Part shown: in pieces, positions 1-11,310 of the stretch
Layout: each line of letters starts with the position of its first letter
How positions within the stretch are numbered: position 1 is the stretch's first letter
DNA from: Candidatus Liberibacter europaeus
GTDB lineage: Bacteria > Pseudomonadota > Alphaproteobacteria > Rhizobiales > Rhizobiaceae
Reading direction: 5' to 3'
Assembly: GCA_003045065.1 (NCBI GenBank)
Contig: PSQJ01000001.1
Location: 124,001-188,000 of the forward strand
Length of the DNA: 64,000 bases
The notes under the pieces: model-generated
The model's database searches: none
Told to the model about the DNA's origin: nothing
Seen by the model: only the letters and a program-made list of their open reading frames with translations
Position numbers and translations under genes: made by a program

Positions 1-2
1 CC

Positions 3-977
3 TATGTAAAAAATGATCCGCGGCTCAAAGTAGAAGTTAATGGAATATCATTCCCTAACCCATTAGGAATGGCAGCAGGATATGATAAAAACGCTAAAGT
101 TCCAATAGAATTAATGAAAATAGGTTTTGGTTTTGTAGAAATTGGAACAATTACTCCTAATCCACAAGAAGGAAACCCACGTCCACGTATTTTTCGATTA
201 ATAAATGATAAGGCAATAATAAATCAGCTTGGTTTCAATAATACAGGATATCATGTAGCATTTTCACGACTTGCAAAAATAAAAAAAATAGCTCCTATTG
301 GCATAAATATTGGGGCAAACAAGAACAGCAACGACTTCGTATCAGACTATGTATCTGGAATTCGTCAATTTTTCACACTTGCATCTTATTTTTCTATTAA
401 TATCTCATCACCTAATACCCCAGGTTTGCGCAATCTTCAAACGGGGAAAAATCTCGAAAGGCTTCTTAGCAATGTGATGCAAACAAGAGAAGAGGAAAGG
501 GAGAAAACAGGAAAATCAGTTCCTATTTTTCTAAAAATTTCTCCAGATCTATCTGAAAAAGAGTTAGATGATATAGCTAAAGAAGTACTTTCACATAACA
601 TAGAAGGACTAATTATATCAAATACTACAGTCTCCCGTGAAGGATTAAGATATCCTGTAAACTATGCAAAAACTGGAGGATTATCTGGGTCTCCTCTTTT
701 CTCAAAATCTACAAAAATACTTGCAAAAATGAGACGACGTGTTGGCCCAAATATGACTATTATTGGATGTGGGGGAATATCTTCTACGCAGGATGCTATC
801 GAAAAAATCATGGCTGGAGCTAATATAATACAGCTTTATTCAGCAATGATTTACGAAGGGATATCTCTACCCAACCGTATTATTAGAGGACTATCATGCT
901 TTCTTGATAGAGAAAATACGAGCCTAGACAGCATACGTAGCACACGAACTGATCATTGGGCAAACCAAGAAATATAG
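3..977 (+). CDS. pyrD: Dihydroorotate dehydrogenase (quinone), class 2, 5'-truncated by the window edge
   Basis: Oxidises dihydroorotate to orotate with FMN and passes electrons to the quinone pool, the fourth step of UMP synthesis. It is expected at the inner membrane. The frame is open to the left edge, so the N-terminus is missing: about 324 codons are visible and class 2 enzymes run to about 360. Family motifs seen are NPLGMAAGYDKN near the visible start, the active-site loop INISSPNTPGLR with the serine base typical of class 2 enzymes, GGLSGSPLF, and the FMN-phosphate loop IGCGGISS. An internal ATG at 69 gives a shorter frame, but the reading before it (PLG preceding MAAG) is clearly homologous, so 69 is not the true start. 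pyrF and carB of the same pathway are also in this window but not linked to it. Confidence 0.95.
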   Translation, partial: YVKNDPRLKVEVNGISFPNPLGMAAGYDKNAKVPIELMKIGFGFVEIGTITPNPQEGNPRPRIFRLINDKAIINQLGFNNTGYHVAFSRLAKIKKIAPIGINIGANKNSNDFVSDYVSGIRQFFTLASYFSINISSPNTPGLRNLQTGKNLERLLSNVMQTREEEREKTGKSVPIFLKISPDLSEKELDDIAKEVLSHNIEGLIISNTTVSREGLRYPVNYAKTGGLSGSPLFSKSTKILAKMRRRVGPNMTIIGCGGISSTQDAIEKIMAGANIIQLYSAMIYEGISLPNRIIRGLSCFLDRENTSLDSIRSTRTDHWANQEI

Positions 978-1102
978 TATTATTACTTTTTTGAAATGGG
1001 TGATTAACAACTCAATTACCGCATTTGTTATCATTTTAACACTATAAAATGATTCAAAAGATACGTAGAAATATGTTTTCAGAATAAGGATTTATAAAAA
1101 AC

Positions 1103-2146
1103 ATGTTAATGAGAAAATATTCAAGAATACGATATTTTCTTTTAGGAATATCAGCGCTGGCATCAAGCGGAATTCATTGTTTTATATTTGCTAAAGAGAC
1201 AAACATTTTTCCCTATTATATATTACTAGATACAAATACTGGAAACGTGATTGAAGAAAATTATCCCGATTATCCGTGGAATCCCGCATCTCTAACCAAG
1301 TTAATGACCACTTATGTTGTTTTTTCTTTACTTGAGAAACAACAAGTCAAACTAAATCTAAATACACCTATTTTTATTAGTAAAAACGCAACTAGAAAAC
1401 CGCCAGCAAGTAGCACCTTGAAACAAGGAAGTATCATCTCTCTGGACAACGCCTTAAAAATACTTATTGTAAAGTCAGCAAATGATATAGCTGTTGCAAT
1501 TGCTGAATCTCTTTGTAAGACAGAAGCAGAATTTGTCAAACAAATGAACTATACTGCAACTAAATTAGGATTAAATGCTACTAATTTTACGAATTCTCAT
1601 GGAGTTATTGAATATGGTCATTATACAACAGCACGTGACATAGCTATATTATCTCAGAGAATAAAATCTGACTTTCCTCAATATGCACATTATTTCAAAA
1701 TAAAAGGGCTAGATATAAACGGGAAAAAGTATCCCAATACTAACTGGGCAATTGGAATATTTCCTGGAGCAAATGGAATGAAAACTGGATTTACATGTGC
1801 ATCCGGATTTAATATCGTTGTATCTGCATCAAGGGATAAAAGGTCATTTATTGCGGTTATTTTAGGAGCAGAAAATAGAAATTTGCGTAACCATATATCT
1901 GAAAAATTGCTATCAACGGGATTTTCCAACACAATCAATAGAAAAAGACTAAATTACATAATAAAAAATTATTATCGGCAAAACTTATCAAACAATGTAC
2001 CTGATATTTCAGAAAAAGTTTGCACAACAAAAAACGAATCTATAAATTACAGTACTCAAATACAAGAATCAAAAGATAAGGCAAAATATTTTAATACCTT
2101 TGATGTAATCACATTATTGGAAAATAAAAAAAGCGCTACCAAATAA
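1103..2146 (+). CDS. D-alanyl-D-alanine carboxypeptidase, penicillin-binding protein 5/6 type
   Basis: Serine peptidase of the S11 family that trims the terminal D-Ala from peptidoglycan stem peptides in the periplasm. All three active-site motifs are visible: S63-L-T-K66, S125-A-N127 and K227-T-G229. The N-terminus is a signal peptide, with basic residues MLMRKYSRIR followed by a hydrophobic stretch to about residue 30. A second ATG at 1109 also fits; an AGGA lies 12 bases before 1103. The C-terminal 70 residues are polar and low in complexity, without an obvious amphipathic membrane anchor, so anchoring is uncertain. The gene stands alone between pyrD and the convergent TPR lipoprotein gene. 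It is close to DacC/DacF, but which paralogue it is cannot be told from sequence alone. Confidence 0.9.
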   Translation: MLMRKYSRIRYFLLGISALASSGIHCFIFAKETNIFPYYILLDTNTGNVIEENYPDYPWNPASLTKLMTTYVVFSLLEKQQVKLNLNTPIFISKNATRKPPASSTLKQGSIISLDNALKILIVKSANDIAVAIAESLCKTEAEFVKQMNYTATKLGLNATNFTNSHGVIEYGHYTTARDIAILSQRIKSDFPQYAHYFKIKGLDINGKKYPNTNWAIGIFPGANGMKTGFTCASGFNIVVSASRDKRSFIAVILGAENRNLRNHISEKLLSTGFSNTINRKRLNYIIKNYYRQNLSNNVPDISEKVCTTKNESINYSTQIQESKDKAKYFNTFDVITLLENKKSATK

Positions 2147-2440
2147 AATCATTATGTATTCTGTTCAAAATAAAAAACGCTTATACATAATAATATGACG
2201 ATAAATAAAATATTTATGAAAAATTAGCACCAAAAATCATACTGATGAAGTATATAAATATGTTGTAATGATGTTGTTAAAATATCAAACGAAGACTTCG
2301 TAACAAAAGTTTTCTTGATACCTTTAATTTTAATACCTGAAAAATTTTCATTAAATAAAAAATCGGATAGAATTGATAAAAAATATCCTAAAAACCACCC
2401 TTCTGTTATAGAAATACTATTTGAAACTTTATTAGATCAG

Positions 2441-3331
2441 CTAACTAGAATGTAGAATAGACCTCACTCTAGCAATACCATTTCTCGCCTTACTATATCC
2501 CGAATCAATCGCCAATGATTTTTTATAACATTCAATAGCATTGCAATAATCTTGCTGTATTTCATAAGCAAGACCCTGATTAAACCAAGAGTCAGGAATT
2601 TTTGAATCAAGACTTGCCGCAATTTTAAAATCTTCCATAGCACTATCATAGTTTTTGATAGCTAAATAAGAAAGACCACGACCATTATAATGATCTGGAG
2701 ATAAAGATAATAGAGACATAGCTTGCGAAAAATCTACTATTGCCTTTTCATGATCTCCAAGTGCTTGATATACTAGAGCACGACCATGAAAAGCCCCTGC
2801 ATCAGGGTTTCCCAACTGTATAGCGTTATTAAAATTTTCTAATGCCTTTTGAGGATTACTATAACCTTTTTTACGGTAAAGATCACCTTTACCTATATAA
2901 GCCATACCATAGTTAGGATTAATCTTCAAAGCAGAGTCATAGTCCCTAAGAGCTGATGCAAAATCACCAATTTTACAAAGTATTGAAGCACGATTCACAT
3001 ATGCTTTGTAATACATCGGATTTAAATTTAAAGCAGTTTGAAAATCTTGCAAGGCTTTCTCAAAGTCGCCGTACCTCCCATAAATCACTCCCCTAACATT
3101 ATATCCCTCAGGATCATTAGGATAAGATCGTATGATGCTAGTAAGAGAATCAATATCTAACCGCCTATTGATAATCTCATTTAGATTAAACATGCATCCT
3201 GTCATTGAGTGCAACACGCAAAACACAACAACAAACCGAGAAGTTAGTCCTACTATAGATTTTGCATACTTCAAAAACTCACTTTTACACTCAAAAAGTA
3301 CGAATACCTTAGACCAATTATGGAAAGACAA
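2441..3331 (-). CDS. TPR-repeat lipoprotein
   Basis: Predicted lipoprotein built almost wholly of tetratricopeptide repeats. After an N-terminal extension a hydrophobic stretch (FVVVFCVLHS) ends in a lipobox-like MTGC at about residues 44-47. From about residue 70 to 290 there are six or so TPR units with the usual G/A-Y/A-P spacing, for example EGYNVRGVIYGRYGDFEKAL and AYVNRASILCKIGDFASALR. TPR proteins mediate protein-protein contacts; NlpI is a lipoprotein of similar build. The start is TTG at 3331, with a GGGAG nine bases upstream; no ATG precedes the lipobox. It lies just downstream of rpsU in the same direction, the usual rhizobial arrangement. The partner protein is unknown. Confidence 0.8.
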   Translation of the reverse strand: MSFHNWSKVFVLFECKSEFLKYAKSIVGLTSRFVVVFCVLHSMTGCMFNLNEIINRRLDIDSLTSIIRSYPNDPEGYNVRGVIYGRYGDFEKALQDFQTALNLNPMYYKAYVNRASILCKIGDFASALRDYDSALKINPNYGMAYIGKGDLYRKKGYSNPQKALENFNNAIQLGNPDAGAFHGRALVYQALGDHEKAIVDFSQAMSLLSLSPDHYNGRGLSYLAIKNYDSAMEDFKIAASLDSKIPDSWFNQGLAYEIQQDYCNAIECYKKSLAIDSGYSKARNGIARVRSILHSS

Positions 3332-3357
3332 CTCGCATCACTCCCTCAATAGATCTA

Positions 3358-3588
3358 TTACCTATGTTTACGAAATCTAGATACAGGAGCTCCCTCACGC
3401 TGGGCAAGCTTACGTATCAATTTTCTATTTCTACGAATTGCCTCACATTTCAAGCGTACACGCCTCTGCGATGGCTTCTCGTAGTGATCACGCATTTTTA
3501 ATTCACGCAACACACCCTCACCCTGCATTTTCTTTTTCAGGACACGCAAAGCCTGTTCAACATTATTGTCACGCACCAATACATACAC
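3358..3588 (-). CDS. rpsU: 30S ribosomal protein S21
   Basis: Small basic protein of the 30S subunit that helps base-pairing between the 16S anti-Shine-Dalgarno and mRNA. At 76 aa it has the typical length. The N-terminus [19 protein letters not shown] and the [14 protein letters not shown] block match the family closely. The start is GTG at 3588, which reproduces the conserved (M)xVLVRDNN beginning. The TPR lipoprotein gene follows 26 bases downstream, so the two are probably cotranscribed. Confidence 0.95.
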   Translation of the reverse strand: MYVLVRDNNVEQALRVLKKKMQGEGVLRELKMRDHYEKPSQRRVRLKCEAIRRNRKLIRKLAQREGAPVSRFRKHR

Positions 3589-3869
3589 TTCGGATATCTC
3601 ACTCCTTTGAAAAAATCACCTTAAAGGCGATGAATAAGCTAATAAAATACATAACTAATGAATAATACCAGAGCATAAAAAATCTGTCTAGTACCCAAAT
3701 AACTTTTAATTACCAACTATAGTTGCATATCGTAACATTTATAAACTATTGTTTATACATTTTAATTAAAGATTAATAAATCAAAGCTAGAAATTCAAAA
3801 ATATTTTTCTATTTATCGGAATATTATTGTATATTCAAAGTGAAAATTAAAATTTTGTGGATGGAAGCC

Positions 3870-4622
3870 ATGCCTACAAATGTATCTATCAATCTTAATG
3901 CTGTAGCCATGATTCGAAATCGTCGCAATCTTCCATGGCCAAATTTAGTACATATAGGAAGGATCGCCCTTCAATCTGGAGCTTCTGGGTTAACAGTACA
4001 TCCACGCCCAGATCAACGTCATATTCGTTTCGAAGACTTACCTAAACTTCGTCAGCTGATTGAAGAAGAATTTCCAAAAGCAGAGTTGAACATGGAAGGA
4101 TATCCCAGCGAAAGCTTCCTTTCATTATGCGAATATTACAAACCTGAACAAGTGACACTTGTTCCAGATGCACCCCATCAACTAACTTCTGACCATGGAT
4201 GGGATTTTATTAGCAACAAAAAATTGCTTACGGAAGCTGTAACCAAATTGCATGATACTGCGGGATCTAGAGTATCCCTTTTTGCTGATAGTGATGGAAA
4301 AGAATATCCTCTAAAAATAGCCCAACAAACTGGAGCCGATCGCATTGAACTTTATACTGGGCCTTATGGAGCATGTCACAGCGATCCTGAAAAAGAAATT
4401 GTCTGCTTAAAAAAATTAAGTCTTACAGCCCGTATTGCACAAGACTTGCTTTTCAAAGTCAATGCTGGTCATGACCTTACAATACAAAACATACCTCCTT
4501 TGATACATGAGATTCCTTATATTGCCGAAATTTCAGTAGGTCATGCATTTACTGCAACTGCTTTAGATTACGGGGTAAAAGAGAGTGTTTTTCGTTTTCG
4601 AAGTGCATGCGGACAGTTTTAA
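3870..4622 (+). CDS. pdxJ: Pyridoxine 5'-phosphate synthase
   Basis: Condenses 1-deoxy-xylulose 5-phosphate with 3-amino-2-oxopropyl phosphate to pyridoxine 5'-phosphate, the last ring-forming step of the DXP-dependent vitamin B6 route. It is a cytosolic TIM barrel. Family motifs seen are SINLNAVAMIRNRR, the phosphate/ring site GLTVHPRPDQRHIR, LNMEGYP, VTLVPDAP, ELYTGPYG and VNAGHDLT. The frame is open back to a GTG at 3840 and an ATG at 3861, but the ATG at 3870 (MPTNVSINLN) gives 250 aa, the normal length, and has GGA-rich bases before it. The gene is flanked by gene-poor spacers with no linked B6 gene. Confidence 0.93.
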   Translation: MPTNVSINLNAVAMIRNRRNLPWPNLVHIGRIALQSGASGLTVHPRPDQRHIRFEDLPKLRQLIEEEFPKAELNMEGYPSESFLSLCEYYKPEQVTLVPDAPHQLTSDHGWDFISNKKLLTEAVTKLHDTAGSRVSLFADSDGKEYPLKIAQQTGADRIELYTGPYGACHSDPEKEIVCLKKLSLTARIAQDLLFKVNAGHDLTIQNIPPLIHEIPYIAEISVGHAFTATALDYGVKESVFRFRSACGQF

Positions 4623-5051
4623 TACATTATGATTCGTGCATTTCGTTGTATTGCCATTACCGTATACATATTGATACGAAATAATATATGATCGTAATTA
4701 CATTTCAATTGTTGTATGTTTATCAGGCATTACATTAAAATCACAGGCAAAAAGCAAGATATTTTCCATTAAAGTGCATGTAGTTTCAATCATAGATCAA
4801 AGTAAATTATAGATATGTCATAAAAGATAGAGGTTAACCAAAAAAATTATATTGTTCTCCAATATCTAGTATAGTAGTGTTATGGTATTCGTTAGCACTG
4901 ACCATAACCCTAAGAACTATTTAAAAATAGCTAATGAAAACAACTAATTGGTTGCCTACATCTCATATTTGCTGTAATTAGAAGCTATATGTAAAATCAG
5001 AATAATAAATTGTGATCAAGAAATAACTATAAGTGATAATAGAGAAATTAA
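4623..5051. other. Gene-free spacer between pdxJ and carB
   Basis: No coding frame of note. The only structure seen is an 8-bp inverted repeat, GTTATGGT at 4879-4886 and ACCATAAC at 4901-4908 with a 14-base loop, lying about 145 bases before carB. It has no T-tract and could be a leader hairpin or an operator. Confidence 0.5.
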
Positions 5052-8000
5052 ATGCCCAAACGTCAAGATATTAAATCTATCCTCATAATAGGAGCAGGTC
5101 CGATTATGATTGGACAGGCATGCGAATTTGACTACTCTGGTACCCAAGCCTGTAAAGCGCTCAGAGAAGAAGGATATCGAATTATACTTGTCAACTCTAA
5201 TCCAGCCACAATCATGACTGACCCAGATTTGGCAGATGCTACTTATACGGAACCTATTACTCCAGAAGTTATATCAAAAATCATAGCGAAAGAACGTCCT
5301 GACGCACTATTACCAACGATGGGGGGACAGACCGCTCTCAACACAGCCCTTGCATTAAAGAGAATGGGGATTCTTGATCGTTATGGAGTTGAAATGATTG
5401 GTGCCAAGCCGGAGGCTATTGATAAAGCTGAAGACAGAGCTCTGTTCAGAAAAGCAATGAAAAAAATTTTTCTTACAACACCAAAATCAATTCTTGCAAA
5501 TGCAACTGATATTAAGGATCAAGATCGCAAGCGATATGAAATAGAACGAGAAAATATCATAGATAATCTTTCTGGAAAAGAACTTGACGACGCATTAGAC
5601 AAGTTAGAAATTAAGTGGAATCTTGAAGAAAACGATAGAAAACACCGTTATGTATGTCATGCTATGGCAATATCTGTGCGCGCTCTTGACGAAATAGGAT
5701 TACCCCTAATTATAAGGCCATCTTTCACTCTTGGCGGCACAGGTGGCGGGATAGCTTATAATAATTCAGAATTTTTTGAAATAATTGAAAGTGGGCTACA
5801 TGCCTCTCCAACCACCGAAGTTCTAATAGAAGAGTCTATAGTCGGTTGGAAAGAATACGAATTTGAGATGATTCGCGACAGAAAAGATAATTGTATCGTC
5901 GTATGTTCAATTGAAAACATTGACCCGATGGGAGTCCACACTGGAGATTCAATTACCGTTGCACCAGCCTTAACCTTAACTGACAAAGAATACCAGTTAA
6001 TGCGAAATGCTGCAGTCGCAGTTCTCCGAGAAATAGGTGTGGAAACTGGAGGGGCAAATGTGCAATTTGCCGTCAATCCAAAAGACGGAAGACTCGTGGT
6101 TATAGAAATGAATCCCAGAGTATCTCGTTCTTCAGCTCTTGCTTCTAAGGCAACAGGATTTCCTATTGCAAAAATATCAGCAAAGCTGGCTGTCGGCTAC
6201 ACCTTGGACGAACTTGGAAATGATATTACCGGAAATAAAATTCCCGCCTCATTTGAACCCTCTATTGATTATATTGTAACAAAAATACCAAGATTTGCTT
6301 TTGAAAAATTCCCAGGAGCTGATACAGCATTAACTACTTCAATGAAATCTGTTGGTGAGGTTATGGCTATAGGACGAAGTTTTGCTGAGTCCCTACAAAA
6401 AGCACTACGCGGACTTGAAGATGGTCTAAGCGGATTAGATGATATAGAAATACCATTGATAAATTCCCCATATGATATAAATGCAATCCGATCTGCCATT
6501 AGCAGACCTTCCCAAGATAGAATTCGCATGGTAGCACAAGCCTTACGTTTGGGTATGACGGTAGAAGAAGCTCATCAAGGATGCAATATTGATCCTTGGT
6601 TCATTCAACAAATTAAAATGATTGTTGATATGGAACATAGAATTTGCAAATACGGAATTCCAACAGATTTCCAAAATCTACATGAGCTCAAGGCAATGGG
6701 GTTTTCTGATTCTAGGCTGGCGATATTATCTGGGAAAAGCGCATCCGAAGTAAGAGAAATACGAAATGAACTGAATATACATCCTGTTTTCAAGTGCATT
6801 GATACCTGTGCAGGAGAGTTTTGTTCTCCAACGTCTTATATGTATTCCACTTATGAAAAACCATTTGTTAGCCAAGCTATATCTGAAGATAAAATTTCCG
6901 ATCGCAAGAAAGTTGTCATCCTTGGAAGTGGCCCAAATCGAATTGGACAAGGTATCGAATTTGACTATTGCTGTTGTCATGCTGCTTTTGCTTTGAAAGA
7001 GGCAGGCTTTGAAACAATTATGATCAACTGCAATCCCGAAACCGTATCAACAGACTATGATATTGCTGACAGATTATATTTCGAACCATTAACTGAAGAA
7101 GACGTTCTTGAAATCTTGTATCTAGAGCAACAAAAAGGAGAGTTGATAGGTGTAATAGTACAATTTGGAGGACAAACCCCATTAAAAATTGCAAAAACAC
7201 TAGAAAAAAACAAAATTCCTATCCTAGGAACACAACCAGATTCGATAGACTTAGCCGAAGATCGTGATCGTTTTCAAAAATTATTAATTAAATTAAATTT
7301 GACTCAACCTAAAAACGGCATATCCTATTCGGTAGAGCAAGCACGCTTAGTCGCATGTGAGATCGGGTTTCCTATTTTGATTCGCCCTTCTTATGTTTTA
7401 GGCGGAAGAGCTATGCAAGTTGTCCATTCTGAAAATATGTTGCAAGATTATCTTCTTGAAACAGTGCCAGGACTCGTCTCAGAAGAAATCAAACGACAGT
7501 ATCCAAATGACAAAACTGGACAAATAAATACTCTTTTAGGGAAGAATCCCCTATTGTTTGATAGCTACTTATCTGGCGCTACTGAAATAGACGTAGATGC
7601 ATTATGCCAAAATGATCAAATTTTAGTGGTAGGTATAATGGAACATATTGAACAAGCAGGGATTCACTCTGGTGATTCTGCTTGTTCAATACCTCCTAGA
7701 TCACTATCAAAACAGCTCATGGATGAGATAATACTTCATACTAAATCTTTAGCTAAATCGTTAAATGTTATAGGCTTAATCAACGTTCAATATGCTCTCA
7801 AAGATGGGATTATTTACGTTTTAGAAGTCAACCCCCGCGCATCACGTACTGTTCCTTTTGTCGCAAAAACTATTGGATTTCCAATCGCAAAAGTTGCTGC
7901 TCGTATTATAGCCGGCGAGAATTTTGATGACGCTATAGCCGTGTATGGGAAAAAACCTGATATGTATAAAATAAAGCATTTTGCAGTTAAGGAATCGGTA

Positions 8001-8534
8001 TTTCCTTTTAATCGTTTTCCTGAAGTTGATATCCTACTCGGACCTGAAATGCTCTCAACTGGAGAAGTGATCGGAATTGATCGTGACTTTCCATTAGCAT
8101 TCGCAAAATCACAATTAGGTGCTGGAGTTGATCTTCCACGTGAAGGGACCGTTTTTGTTTCTGTTAGAGATGAAGATAAAAAAAGTGTGGTTCCAATAAT
8201 AAAACTACTCAAAACTTTAGGTTTTAAAATTATGGCGACTGACGGAACTGCTCGTTATTTATTTTCTCATGGACTGGAAACGAATAAAATCAATAAGGTG
8301 CTAGAAGGAAGACCTCACATTGAAGATGCTATTAGTAATAGACAGGTTCATTTAGTAATTAATACAACCGAAGGAAGTAAGGCCATAGAGGATTCTAAAT
8401 CTCTCAGGAGAGCTACTTTGATTAGAAAAATACCATATTATACCACCATAGCGGGAGCAGAAGCGGCGACACAAGCGATTCGGGCGCTAAAAGAAGATGG
8501 GCTTGAAGTTTATACTCTTCAAAGCTATCATTAA
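5052..8534 (+). CDS. carB: Carbamoyl-phosphate synthase large subunit
   Basis: Makes carbamoyl phosphate from bicarbonate, ammonia released by CarA and two ATP, feeding pyrimidine and arginine synthesis. At 1160 aa it is slightly longer than the E. coli protein (1073 aa), like rhizobial homologues. The two ATP-grasp halves are both present: an N-terminal half beginning [20 protein letters not shown] and a C-terminal half beginning [20 protein letters not shown] near residue 620. Each carries its RPSF/SYxLGG loop and a VxExNPRxSR metal site. The C-terminal MGS-like allosteric domain spans about residues 1025-1160. The N-terminal half holds extra residues, including a highly charged stretch around 150-210. 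carA is not adjacent. Confidence 0.97.
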   Translation: MPKRQDIKSILIIGAGPIMIGQACEFDYSGTQACKALREEGYRIILVNSNPATIMTDPDLADATYTEPITPEVISKIIAKERPDALLPTMGGQTALNTALALKRMGILDRYGVEMIGAKPEAIDKAEDRALFRKAMKKIFLTTPKSILANATDIKDQDRKRYEIERENIIDNLSGKELDDALDKLEIKWNLEENDRKHRYVCHAMAISVRALDEIGLPLIIRPSFTLGGTGGGIAYNNSEFFEIIESGLHASPTTEVLIEESIVGWKEYEFEMIRDRKDNCIVVCSIENIDPMGVHTGDSITVAPALTLTDKEYQLMRNAAVAVLREIGVETGGANVQFAVNPKDGRLVVIEMNPRVSRSSALASKATGFPIAKISAKLAVGYTLDELGNDITGNKIPASFEPSIDYIVTKIPRFAFEKFPGADTALTTSMKSVGEVMAIGRSFAESLQKALRGLEDGLSGLDDIEIPLINSPYDINAIRSAISRPSQDRIRMVAQALRLGMTVEEAHQGCNIDPWFIQQIKMIVDMEHRICKYGIPTDFQNLHELKAMGFSDSRLAILSGKSASEVREIRNELNIHPVFKCIDTCAGEFCSPTSYMYSTYEKPFVSQAISEDKISDRKKVVILGSGPNRIGQGIEFDYCCCHAAFALKEAGFETIMINCNPETVSTDYDIADRLYFEPLTEEDVLEILYLEQQKGELIGVIVQFGGQTPLKIAKTLEKNKIPILGTQPDSIDLAEDRDRFQKLLIKLNLTQPKNGISYSVEQARLVACEIGFPILIRPSYVLGGRAMQVVHSENMLQDYLLETVPGLVSEEIKRQYPNDKTGQINTLLGKNPLLFDSYLSGATEIDVDALCQNDQILVVGIMEHIEQAGIHSGDSACSIPPRSLSKQLMDEIILHTKSLAKSLNVIGLINVQYALKDGIIYVLEVNPRASRTVPFVAKTIGFPIAKVAARIIAGENFDDAIAVYGKKPDMYKIKHFAVKESVFPFNRFPEVDILLGPEMLSTGEVIGIDRDFPLAFAKSQLGAGVDLPREGTVFVSVRDEDKKSVVPIIKLLKTLGFKIMATDGTARYLFSHGLETNKINKVLEGRPHIEDAISNRQVHLVINTTEGSKAIEDSKSLRRATLIRKIPYYTTIAGAEAATQAIRALKEDGLEVYTLQSYH

Positions 8535-8723
8535 TCAATGATTATGTGTTTTAATTATTTACCATATAATTGTATTTTTTAGAAAAAAGATTAAACTTAC
8601 TGTCAACAAACAACACGTCCTAACTATGTCATAATATAGATTTGGATAATTTTGCTAAGATAATGTTGTAATTCACATATGCCTATTTTGTGTAGATGGC
8701 ATTTTTATTGCGAGGATATAACC

Positions 8724-9200
8724 ATGGTAGAAAAAGTTCCTATGACTCCTAAGGGTTTTGCCAAGATACAGCAAGAATTACGTTGGAGACAACAGGAGGA
8801 GCGTCCTAAAATTATCAAAGCTATATCAGAAGCTCGATCATATGGCGATCTTTCAGAAAATTCTGAGTACCATGCAGCAAAAGAAGCGCAAAACATTAAT
8901 GAAGGAAGATTAGGAGAGCTTGAAAATATCATAGCACGTGCTGAAGTCATTGATTTATCAAAAATGTCAGGATCAAAAGTATCATTTGGAGCTACCGTTG
9001 AGATTGTAGAAAACAATTCAGGTGAAAGAAAAAACTACCAAATTGTTGGAGATCAAGAGGCTGATGTGCGGTCTGGGCTTATATCTCTATCTGCCCCAAT
9101 TGCAAGGGCTCTCATGAACAAAGAAGTTGGAGATACCATAGAAGTTAATGCTCCAGGAGGACAAAAAACTTATGAAATTCTTCAAGTTTCATGGATTTGA
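8724..9200 (+). CDS. greA: Transcription elongation factor GreA
   Basis: Binds in the RNA polymerase secondary channel and stimulates cleavage of backtracked transcripts. With the ATG at 8724 the protein is 158 aa, the family length, and a GAGGA lies at 8712-8716. The longer frame back to 8679 has no support. The N-terminal coiled coil includes the acidic-tip region around [20 protein letters not shown]. The C-terminal FKBP-like domain carries [20 protein letters not shown] and ends [10 protein letters not shown]. It is alone between carB and a long spacer; in rhizobia greA also often lies near carB. Confidence 0.95.
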   Translation: MVEKVPMTPKGFAKIQQELRWRQQEERPKIIKAISEARSYGDLSENSEYHAAKEAQNINEGRLGELENIIARAEVIDLSKMSGSKVSFGATVEIVENNSGERKNYQIVGDQEADVRSGLISLSAPIARALMNKEVGDTIEVNAPGGQKTYEILQVSWI

Positions 9201-9855
9201 CAACTAATTAAATATTATTTTACTATATCAATAAATTGAGATAATAAATATAGTTGTATCTTCAAATAAAATATTAATAGCATTTTCAGATATGTTTGCT
9301 ATTTGTCTTATTCAAGATCAAATTAAACGACTTTGGTTGTTTTAGATATTTATTATCTCAAAGATATAGTATAGGTATTGGTATTTCACAGTAATACTAG
9401 GTTGACCTTCTCTATTAAAAAAGCTCTTTGGCAAAAGCCAACAGAAATAATGTAATCATTTTAGGTATCACGATGCTTTATGTTCTAAGTTGTAGGACAT
9501 AAAATGCTTAAATCATGTTCACAAGGCAATAGACAGGTTAATCTTGTCTCTTTTGAATGGATAAAACACACTTAGCATAATATGGATTCAAAACGCCTAC
9601 ATCTATATATTATAAACATTCAGTAGTTCGTAGGCACCTTGTTTTCAATTTTTTTATATATCCTTGATTATAATAATCATCCGCACTATAGAAAATGAAA
9701 ATAGCTATAATAGATAAAATCCAGTTTCATACTTACTCAGGCGATTAATAGACGTCTATATAGATTATATAGAGATTTTTAAGTCATATAAAACAGCCGT
9801 TATCACTTCCTAACTTATAACTAATTAATACAGAATAATTTTTCGAACAAATTTT
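9201..9855. other. Gene-free spacer between greA and pyk, with three hairpins
   Basis: No convincing coding frame. Between 9428 and 9549 three inverted repeats follow one another: TTGGC/GCCAA (9428-9441), TTTATGTTCT/AGGACATAAA (9477-9503, one G-U pair) and AGACAGG/CTTGTCT (9531-9549), the last followed by CTTTT. A TATAGT-like box lies near 9363. This is the layout of a small structured RNA, but no known family was recognised. Confidence 0.35.
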
Positions 9856-11301
9856 TCAAACACCACTCAAGCCATCCGCTCCTATATAGACGATTCGCAA
9901 CATATTAGTTGAACCAGGTGTTCTCAATGGTAGTCCTGCAGAAATTATTATACGATCCCCTGGCTTCCCAAATCCATGTTCAACGACAATACGACAAGCA
10001 CGATTAACCATATCGTCCAAATCAAAAGCATCCTCAGTAACCACACAGTTAATTCCCCATACGAGAGATAATCTACGTGCAGTCCTAATAACTGGAGATA
10101 ATGCCACCAACACACCTGTTTTCGGGCGTTCACGCGCAGTTCGCAATCCTGTTTCTCCAGATGCAGTATAGCACACAATGGCGGATAAACGAAGTTTCTC
10201 CGCTATTTGGCGAGCGGAAGCTGATATGACATCTGCGCCTGTTTCATTCGGTTCAATTCTACGAATAGATCTCATTTCCAGCCAAGTAGGATCGCTCTCA
10301 GCAGAAGATGCAACTAACGCCATAGTTTTTACGGAATCGATGGGATAAGAGCCAGATGCAGTTTCTGCCGAAAGCATAATAGCATCAGCTTCTTCAAATA
10401 CTGCATTTGCCACATCAGAAACCTCAGCACGAGTCGGAACAGGAGATGAAATCATCGATTCAAGCATCTGAGTTGCAATAACAATAGGCTTTCCTAATTG
10501 ACGTGCAATACGAATCAATTTTTTCTGAATTCCTGGAACAGATTCAAGAGGCACTTCCACACCAAGATCGCCCCGAGCGACCATAACAGCGTCTGATAAT
10601 TGAATTATTTCTGCTGCAAATTCAATAGCACGTGATTTTTCTATCTTTGACATTAAACCTACTTTTTGTTGCGAAACAATTCCGCGAATTTCTTGTAGAT
10701 CATCAACTGATTGAATAAAAGATAGAGCTACCCAATCTATCTCGGAAGTTTTTAAAGCAGCATCCAGATCATCACGATCTTTTTTAGTCAATGCCTGTGT
10801 CGCTAAAAAAGTATCTGGAAACGAAATCCCTTTGCGATCAGAAATATACGTCCCCGAAACCACTTTACATTTTATGAAATTTTTACCTGTTTCCTGTACA
10901 CATAGATTTAATCTGCCATCATCAATTAGCAATCTATCCCCTGAATTCACAGATTCAAAAACCTCTGGATGAGGTAAGAAAACACGATTAGAATCACCAG
11001 GAGAATCATCATCATCTAAAGTGAAAATCTGTCCAACTTTCAGACAAACACTAGCATTTGCAAATTTGCCAACACGAAACTTAGGTCCTTGTAAATCTAT
11101 CAAAATACCTATCGGATATCCGGAATGCAGCTCTACAGAACGAATATTTTTGATGAGATCGTACATCATATCATGACTAGTATGACTCATATTTATACGA
11201 AATACATTCACTCCCTCTTCATGCAAACGGCGAATCACATCCTCGGAACAAGAAGCAGGCCCCAATGTGGAAATAATTTTAATTTTGCGCAGGCTTGACA
11301 T
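9856..11301 (-). CDS. pyk: Pyruvate kinase
   Basis: Converts phosphoenolpyruvate and ADP to pyruvate and ATP, the last step of glycolysis. It is cytosolic. At 481 aa it is full length. Motifs seen are the N-terminal RKIKIISTLGPAS, the substrate site VFRINMSH, the ILIDLQGPKFRVG strand, the catalytic MSKIEKSRA lysine block, the metal site VMVARGDLGVE and ATQMLESMI. The C-terminal allosteric domain is present. An AGGA lies before the ATG. The DUF1036 gene is 9 bases upstream on the same strand, so the two likely form one transcript. Confidence 0.97.
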   Translation of the reverse strand: MSSLRKIKIISTLGPASCSEDVIRRLHEEGVNVFRINMSHTSHDMMYDLIKNIRSVELHSGYPIGILIDLQGPKFRVGKFANASVCLKVGQIFTLDDDDSPGDSNRVFLPHPEVFESVNSGDRLLIDDGRLNLCVQETGKNFIKCKVVSGTYISDRKGISFPDTFLATQALTKKDRDDLDAALKTSEIDWVALSFIQSVDDLQEIRGIVSQQKVGLMSKIEKSRAIEFAAEIIQLSDAVMVARGDLGVEVPLESVPGIQKKLIRIARQLGKPIVIATQMLESMISSPVPTRAEVSDVANAVFEEADAIMLSAETASGSYPIDSVKTMALVASSAESDPTWLEMRSIRRIEPNETGADVISASARQIAEKLRLSAIVCYTASGETGLRTARERPKTGVLVALSPVIRTARRLSLVWGINCVVTEDAFDLDDMVNRACRIVVEHGFGKPGDRIIISAGLPLRTPGSTNMLRIVYIGADGLSGV

Positions 11302-11310
11302 ATTAAATCC

